The position numbers and the translations under genes are program-made. Below the pieces are notes generated by a model. It was given only the letters and a program-made list of their open reading frames with translations. It made no database searches and was not told the origin of the DNA. A stretch of 18,645 nucleotides of DNA from CBDUBH01 sp965365345 (GTDB lineage: Bacteria > Bacteroidota > Ignavibacteria > Ignavibacteriales > SURF-24), in NCBI GenBank assembly GCA_965365345.1, contig CBDUBH010000072.1, positions 1 through 18,645 on the forward strand, in the 5' to 3' direction. Below are positions 13,677 through 18,645 of the stretch, piece after piece (the first letter of the stretch is position 1; each line of letters starts with the position of its first letter).

Positions 13677-15224
13677 ATGTTTGATCTTTGGATACTTCCC
13701 ATTGCTGCATTTGTTTTTCTTGTGCTTACAACACTCATCTTTTTTGCATCACGATATAAAAGATGTCCATCAGATAAAATTCTGGTTATCTATGGAAAAG
13801 TAGGCGCAGGACAATCAGCAAATTGTATTCACGGCGGCGGCGCGTTAATTTGGCCGCTTGTACAGGATTATTCTTATTTAAGTTTAACTCCTATGACAAT
13901 AAGCATTCCACTGCAAAAAGCTCTTTCAATGCAAAATATTCGTATAAATGTGCCGAGTACATTTACAGTTGGTATAAGCACCGAACCCGCAATTATGAAT
14001 AACGCTGCTGAAAGATTATTGAATTTACCGCAGCAGCAAATTGAAGAAATGGCACGCGAAATTATTTTCGGTCAATTAAGATTAACTGTAGCATCTTTAA
14101 CGATCGAACAAATTAATCAAGATAGAGAAAGTTTTCTTGAATCGATCAGGAAAAATGTGGCGCCTGAATTAAATAAGATCGGTCTGTATTTGATCAACGT
14201 AAATATTACCGATATTACTGATGAATCAGGCTACATTGATTCAATCGGTAAAAAAGCTGCTGCCGAAGCCATCAATCAGGCAAGAATAGATGTTGCAATT
14301 CAGGAAAAACTTGGTGCCATAGGACATTCAGAAGCGACAAAAGAAAAAGAGATCCGCGTTGCCGAAAATGATGCTGAATCAGAAAAAGGCAAAAAGAAAG
14401 CCGAAGCTGATAGAAGAATTTTTATTCAGCAGCAGGAAACTACCGCAACGATCGGTGAAGCCGCAGCAAATAAAGATAAAGATATTAAAGTCGCTGAAAA
14501 TGATGCCGAAGCTCAGAAAGGTAAAAAACGCGCAGAAGCAGATAAGCGTATTTTTGTTCAGCAGCAGGAAGCTCAAGCAGTTGACGGTGAAAATAAATCA
14601 AAAGCTTCAATTGCAGAAGCAAATGCCGAATTAGCTGTAAGGCAAGCAAAAGCTGCCAAACTTGGTGAAATTGCAAAACGCGAAGCCGAAGTTGAAATTC
14701 AAAGAGCGCAATATTTGGCTGAACAAGAAAGATTAAATGCCGAAGTTATTGTTAAACAAGAAATTGAAAAACGCAAAATTGAAATTGCCGCAGAGGCCGA
14801 AGCTGAAAAAATCAGGAAACAGGCAAAAGGTGAAGCTGATGCAATTCTGTTTAAATATGAAGCCGAAGCAAAAGGTATAAAACAAGTTCTTGAAAGCAAG
14901 GCAGAAGGTTATTTGGAACTTGTTAAGAATTGCGGCGGCGATGCAAAATCGGCTGCAACTTTGCTTATGACTGAAAAGATTGAACAGATCGTTGCACTAC
15001 AAATTGAAGCTATCAAAAATCTTAAAATCGATAAGATCACTGTTTGGGATTCCGGCACTGGTGAAAAAGGCGGAACAACCGCAAACTTTGTTTCAAGTCT
15101 TATTAAATCCCTTCCTCCGCTTCATGATGTTGCCGAAATGGCGGGAATTGAATTGCCTAAATATTTAGGTGAAATTGAAGCAAACGGAAAAACTCCAACC
15201 GTAATTCCGCCGGTTCAAAATTAA
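13677..15224 (+). CDS. Flotillin-like SPFH-domain protein
   Basis: A flotillin/YqiK-type protein of 515 residues. One N-terminal membrane segment (about 5-24, LPIAAFVFLVLTTLIFFAS) anchors it. The SPFH/band-7 domain spans about 28-195 (DKILVIYGKVG, GALIWPLVQDYSYLSL, IRINVPSTFTVGI, ILGQ-like IIFGQLR, LNKIGLYLINVNITDI). A long Ala/Glu/Lys coiled coil runs from about 200 to 410, with EAEAEKIRKQAKGEADA near its end, then a C-terminal oligomerisation segment and a Pro-rich tip. Within the coiled coil a 44-residue unit (starting at V228 and V272) is duplicated in tandem. Flotillins scaffold membrane microdomains and influence fluidity and protein complex assembly. The start has GAGG 5 nt before the ATG. 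It is paired with the NfeD-like gene upstream and closed by a strong hairpin. Confidence 0.95.
   Translation: MFDLWILPIAAFVFLVLTTLIFFASRYKRCPSDKILVIYGKVGAGQSANCIHGGGALIWPLVQDYSYLSLTPMTISIPLQKALSMQNIRINVPSTFTVGISTEPAIMNNAAERLLNLPQQQIEEMAREIIFGQLRLTVASLTIEQINQDRESFLESIRKNVAPELNKIGLYLINVNITDITDESGYIDSIGKKAAAEAINQARIDVAIQEKLGAIGHSEATKEKEIRVAENDAESEKGKKKAEADRRIFIQQQETTATIGEAAANKDKDIKVAENDAEAQKGKKRAEADKRIFVQQQEAQAVDGENKSKASIAEANAELAVRQAKAAKLGEIAKREAEVEIQRAQYLAEQERLNAEVIVKQEIEKRKIEIAAEAEAEKIRKQAKGEADAILFKYEAEAKGIKQVLESKAEGYLELVKNCGGDAKSAATLLMTEKIEQIVALQIEAIKNLKIDKITVWDSGTGEKGGTTANFVSSLIKSLPPLHDVAEMAGIELPKYLGEIEANGKTPTVIPPVQN
14358..14621 (+). repeat. 44-codon tandem duplication in the flotillin gene
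   Basis: Two 132-nt units, 14358-14489 and 14490-14621. The first encodes VAENDAESEKGKKKAEAD then RRIFIQQQE; the second VAENDAEAQKGKKRAEAD then KRIFVQQQE. Identity is high in the first 29 residues of each unit and fades afterwards. Forty-four residues is four hendecads, so the coiled-coil phase would be kept. Confidence 0.85.
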
Positions 15225-15243
15225 ATTTTTGAGTTATTAAATG

Positions 15244-15283
15244 AAGATGACATCTTTTTGAAAGATGTCATCTTTTGTTTTAA
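15244..15283 (+). terminator. Strong hairpin terminator of the flotillin gene
   Basis: A perfect 14-bp stem (AAGATGACATCTTT at 15244-15257 with its reverse complement at 15261-15274) around a TTG loop, followed by TTGTTTT. It begins 19 nt after the flotillin stop. Confidence 0.85.
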
Positions 15284-15391
15284 ACTGATTTTCATTTTTA
15301 TATAACATTTATGCCCACCTAAAAAATATATTTTTATCTTTTTTAAAAAAATGTTTATATTAAAATCAGAAAAAATATTTCCGGAGGGGCG

Positions 15392-17857
15392 ATGCGAGTT
15401 TTATACGGCATTTTATTTTTGTTAATTTTTTCTTCACAAACCTTTTCGCAGCAAATCGATATTAAGGATTATTTGCTCAACTCAAATAATTCTCCATCAA
15501 CTTTTATCCAGCAAAATCCAAGATTGTATTATAACAACAGTGATCAATTTTTTGTTGTTTGGGAAGATTACCGGAACGGAGTTTTAAAATATTTCGGACA
15601 AAGATTTGATTCCTCGGGAAATAAAATTGGTAAAAATTTTGAAGCACTTTCTAACGAACTTTCTGCAATGAATCTCAATGGAGAAATCTTTCAAACATCA
15701 GAATTAATTACTTCATATTATTTTTCCGAGCCCATTACACAATTAATTGGCAAAATAATTCAAATTGGTTATTCTTCAACGGATTATTTAGTCTATGGTT
15801 CTCTTCCCCATTATGACGTATGCGGAATGGGGTTTGCAGGTATAAAGCGGGAAATTTTTCCTATGGATAATAAGTTTATACTTTTTACTTATGATTACGG
15901 AAATTTGGTAAAACGAGATATTGTTTTGGATGGAAGTTCCACTAATGAAGTAATAATTACTGGTTACGAAAAACATGGAATCCATGCATCGAATTTTTCT
16001 TCCGCTGTAACTTCCAATGGAAATCATGCAACTTTATTTTTAACAAATGAAAATTGCAATTCCTATGAAATAAAAGATTCAATTAAATCCGGAATTTACG
16101 GTTCATTTTATGATAAAAATGATTCAGCTTTTGTAACTTTAAAATTAATTGCAGCTGATGATTCAAATATCCCTTATAATTTGTTTTCTACCATTAAGAT
16201 ATTTTCTTTAGATGATTCAACATATTTAGGCATTTACAATGACTTTAAAAATGCTGTGCTTAATTTTCAGAAATTTGATTTAAAAGGAAACAAAATTGAT
16301 TCTTCCGAAACATTATCTTTTGATTTTCCCGATTCACAATTTGAAAACATCACTGAAAAGAAGTATGATGATAAATTTGCAATAGTTTTTTCTTATACAT
16401 ATCCTGATAAAAATTTTAGAATTTTTGTTGATAAGTCTGGTAAAATTATTTCCGGAATAGAATTTGATACTGCCCTAAATTACAAATTCAATAATTCTTT
16501 TTTAAAAAATGAAAATGAATTATTTACGGTAAAAAAAATCAACAGCGATATTTATCTTCAATCAATTTTGAACAATGAGTTCAAAGATTCATTAAAAATA
16601 AATGATGACATTAACGGCAGCAATGAAACTTCACCTTCACTTGTAAAATTTCCCGATAAAAAAATTCTTGTTTCTTTTACAGATGAAAATTCTATCCGCT
16701 CCAAATTTATAACTTCCGATCTTTATATTTCGACGGAAGAAAATAAAATTAACGGAAGACCTGTGAAATCTTTTTCTGATAACAGTTTTGTAACCTCTTG
16801 GAAAATCTGGAAACCTGATTATAAAAGCATTTATGGAATTTCTTTTTATGATGATAATTTCAATCTAATTAAGAATGACACTTTACTTTTCGGACAAGAT
16901 TATGATGATAATGTTTTTTATTCATCTCTAAATGATTCAACTTTTTTGATAAATATACGCGTTGATAATAATATTCTACAGCTTAGAAATAAATCCGGTA
17001 TTATTAAAGAAAAAGAATTTGAAAGATTTGAAAGTATTTTTATAGAAGATGAAAATTCATTTTGGATTGCAACGGCAAATTCAGTCACTCTTTTTAATGA
17101 TGATTTTAACGCGATTTCAGAAACTTTTGCAATTCCTAATATTCCAGTAGTTTATTTAGGAAATAATAATTTTGTTTATTTAACGCGAACAGAAAGCCCT
17201 TATTTTTCTGGCTATTTTACATATTACGCCAAAATTATTAATGTCAATGGAACAATTATTAAAGATGAAATTCCGATTAGTTCTACATATTCATTTAATC
17301 CTGACTACAAAATTTTTAGATTAAACGATAATTCATTTGGAATTATTTATCCCAACGGAAATGAATTTTTATTAAATTCTTACTCAATTACAGGAAAAAA
17401 AATAATTGAAAAAGTAAAAATCCATTCGAATTCCGGCGATGTTAAACAGAATCCTGCAGTTTTAATTTATGATAACAAAGTTTTCTTCGCTTGGCAGGAT
17501 AATAGAATTCCGGAAAACGGGTTCGATATTTATTTTTCACAAATGGATTTGGGAACTTTAACTTCTGTAGAAAGAATTGATGATCAAGTTCCGGAAGAAT
17601 TTGCTTTGCTACAAAATTACCCGAATCCATTTAATCCGAGTACAGCAATTAGTTATCAACTATCGGCACAATCAAAAGTTGAGTTGAAAATATTTGATAT
17701 TTTGGGAAGAGAAGTTCAAACTTTGGTAAATGAAATTCAAGATGCCGGAAATTATAAAGTTACTTTCGATGCGTCAAAACTTTCATCCGGAATTTACATT
17801 TATCAAATCAAGGCAGGAAATTTTATTCAATCGAAAAAAATGAATTTAATAAAGTAA
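15392..17857 (+). CDS. Large secreted protein with beta-propeller-like repeats and T9SS sorting domain
   Basis: A secreted protein of 821 residues. It has a signal peptide (residues 1-19, LYGILFLLIFSS then TFSQ). The central 700 residues are beta-rich with propeller-like strands. The first clear unit is FFVVWEDYRNG...FGQRFDSSGNKIG (about 52-80) and a matching unit FFAWQDNRIPENGFDIYFSQMD lies near 694-715, so the fold may close N- to C-terminally. Residues 733-821 are a type IX secretion Por sorting domain: NYPNPFNPSTAISYQL, VELKIFDILGREVQTLV, GNYKVTFDASKLSSGIYIY, KMNLIK. The cargo is expected to cross the outer membrane by the T9SS and stay at the surface or be released. No catalytic motif is recognised. 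GGAGGGG just upstream of the ATG supports the start. The gene is single and ends 6 nt before a 28-bp palindrome. Confidence 0.9.
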   Translation: MRVLYGILFLLIFSSQTFSQQIDIKDYLLNSNNSPSTFIQQNPRLYYNNSDQFFVVWEDYRNGVLKYFGQRFDSSGNKIGKNFEALSNELSAMNLNGEIFQTSELITSYYFSEPITQLIGKIIQIGYSSTDYLVYGSLPHYDVCGMGFAGIKREIFPMDNKFILFTYDYGNLVKRDIVLDGSSTNEVIITGYEKHGIHASNFSSAVTSNGNHATLFLTNENCNSYEIKDSIKSGIYGSFYDKNDSAFVTLKLIAADDSNIPYNLFSTIKIFSLDDSTYLGIYNDFKNAVLNFQKFDLKGNKIDSSETLSFDFPDSQFENITEKKYDDKFAIVFSYTYPDKNFRIFVDKSGKIISGIEFDTALNYKFNNSFLKNENELFTVKKINSDIYLQSILNNEFKDSLKINDDINGSNETSPSLVKFPDKKILVSFTDENSIRSKFITSDLYISTEENKINGRPVKSFSDNSFVTSWKIWKPDYKSIYGISFYDDNFNLIKNDTLLFGQDYDDNVFYSSLNDSTFLINIRVDNNILQLRNKSGIIKEKEFERFESIFIEDENSFWIATANSVTLFNDDFNAISETFAIPNIPVVYLGNNNFVYLTRTESPYFSGYFTYYAKIINVNGTIIKDEIPISSTYSFNPDYKIFRLNDNSFGIIYPNGNEFLLNSYSITGKKIIEKVKIHSNSGDVKQNPAVLIYDNKVFFAWQDNRIPENGFDIYFSQMDLGTLTSVERIDDQVPEEFALLQNYPNPFNPSTAISYQLSAQSKVELKIFDILGREVQTLVNEIQDAGNYKVTFDASKLSSGIYIYQIKAGNFIQSKKMNLIK

Positions 17858-17863
17858 TATTTG

Positions 17864-17891
17864 GTAGGGACGTAGCATGCTACGTCCCTAC
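17864..17891. repeat. 28-bp perfect palindrome, likely shared bidirectional terminator
   Basis: The left half GTAGGGACGTAGCA is mirrored exactly by its reverse complement (14 + 14 bp, no spacer). It lies in the 51-nt gap between two convergent genes, 6 nt after the T9SS cargo stop and 17 nt from the lipoprotein stop. It shares length and end sequences with the element at 12666-12693. Palindromes of the general type GTAGGG...CCCTAC are, from memory, dispersed in several bacterial phyla. A good T run is absent on the plus side, so termination is only inferred. Confidence 0.85.
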
Positions 17892-17908
17892 AGATATAAA
17901 TTTTATTA

Positions 17909-18481
17909 CTAATTTTGTTCAGCTAACTTTCCATTAATTCTTACAGCTTCTGCTAAATGTTTTTGCAGTGCGGGCAAAGTTTTCGAAGCCCAATTTCTAA
18001 TTGTAGAATCTAACTCTGTTGAATTAGCAGCCCTTTGAAATTCCTGAACATCTTTTTGATGCGCATCAACCATATTTCGCATATACTCAATATCGAATTG
18101 TTTGCCGGTCAAATTTTCCATGCTTTCCATTTTAATTTTGTGTTCTGCTATTAATGAATCAGTCAAATTCATATTCAAATTTCCAGCAAGAGATTTTAAT
18201 TCAGCGTTAGCTTTTGAGTGTTCGTTTACCATCATTTCGCCAAACTTTTTCACTTCCCTACCCTGAGCTTTCTGCTGAGCCATTCTGCCTAACTCAACTT
18301 CCATCAATCCGGAACTGGCTGCTTTTACGGGAAAGTATTGAATTGAATCCTGAACGCCAGTATCCATTGCTAAAGTTGTATCAGTATTTTCAAGGTTTTC
18401 ATTGTGATTATCATTTCGTCCATCACATCCGATCAATATTAACAATGCAAAAACAAAAAGTATTTTGAAATATTTTAACAT
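17909..18481 (-). CDS. DUF4142 domain lipoprotein
   Basis: A product of 190 residues. The signal sequence KYFKILFVFALLILIGC ends in a lipobox (LIGC, lipidated Cys at about 19), followed by a short hydrophilic Asn/Asp-rich linker. From about residue 50 the DUF4142 helical bundle is visible: GLMEVELGRMAQQKAQGREVKKFGEMMVNEHSKANAEL, later FDIEYMRNMVDAHQKDVQEF and WASKTLPALQKHLAEA. The paired MVxxHxK-type histidines are characteristic, but the role of the family is unknown; membership in periplasmic ferritin-like bundles has been suggested. GAAGGAAG lies just upstream of the ATG. It converges on the T9SS cargo gene, with the 28-bp palindrome between. Confidence 0.9.
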   Translation of the reverse strand: MLKYFKILFVFALLILIGCDGRNDNHNENLENTDTTLAMDTGVQDSIQYFPVKAASSGLMEVELGRMAQQKAQGREVKKFGEMMVNEHSKANAELKSLAGNLNMNLTDSLIAEHKIKMESMENLTGKQFDIEYMRNMVDAHQKDVQEFQRAANSTELDSTIRNWASKTLPALQKHLAEAVRINGKLAEQN

Positions 18482-18645
18482 ATTCTTCCTTCTATTTTTA
18501 ATAAATCCTATTTTATTTTAAATTATAACGGAACCGGAAAAATTCAAGTCAGGGTTTATTACTGAAGTTTTCAAAGGGGAATTTATAAATCTATTTTATT
18601 TTTTGATTTTAAGATTTTAATTCGATTTGATTATTGAAATCATTT

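Noticed and set aside
14379..14899. Several antisense and alternate-frame ORFs in the flotillin gene
   Set aside because: They arise from the repetitive Ala/Glu/Lys codons of the coiled coil and have low-complexity translations.
9054..18645. CRISPR array from the clustered palindromic repeats
   Set aside because: The repeats are single, belong to several different families, and are separated by whole genes; there is no regular repeat-spacer pattern and no cas gene.

Overview
The window looks like AT-rich chromosomal DNA from a Bacteroidota/Chlorobiota-type bacterium, most plausibly Ignavibacteria. The best lineage clue is a large secreted protein ending in a type IX secretion (Por) sorting domain with a NYPNPFNPST motif. 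A single-chain pyruvate:ferredoxin oxidoreductase, a signal-peptide TonB-domain protein and weak or absent Shine-Dalgarno sequences at some genes fit that placement. No phage, transposase, integrase or CRISPR array is visible.

Layout. The first 10.7 kb is all on the minus strand. Read in the direction of transcription it holds: a DUF6600 secreted protein (10671-9484, with a strong terminator); dinB (DNA polymerase IV) with a tightly coupled, half-length DnaE-like polymerase gene (9053-6302); nifJ followed by a dihydroorotate-dehydrogenase-like flavoprotein (5849-1188); a secreted MORN-repeat/TonB-domain protein (984-130); and a tRNA-Ala(GGC) cut exactly at its discriminator base by the window edge. 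From 10.9 to 17.9 kb the genes are on the plus strand: a DPP III-like (M49-related) zinc peptidase, an NfeD-like membrane protein with its flotillin partner, and an 821-residue T9SS cargo protein. A DUF4142 lipoprotein on the minus strand closes the window.

How the genes may work together. nifJ plus the DHOD-like gene form a redox pair separated by a terminator-like hairpin, so they may be expressed at different levels. dinB plus the dnaE-like gene resemble an SOS/translesion cassette, but the DnaE partner stops about 20 residues after its third catalytic aspartate and so lacks fingers, clamp-binding and OB regions. NfeD and flotillin form a membrane-microdomain pair. The remaining genes are single secreted or envelope proteins.

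Most unusual signals: (1) the half-length DnaE; (2) a set of palindromic intergenic elements between 9.3 and 17.9 kb, including two 28-nt palindromes sharing the frame GTAGrrAC...GTyyCTAC and two ATTCC...GGAATGAC elements; (3) a 44-residue tandem duplication inside the flotillin coiled coil; (4) a DHOD-like protein in which the catalytic cysteine motif is replaced. I did not find strong evidence for a wholly new multi-gene system. The half-polymerase cassette and the palindrome families deserve the closest look.
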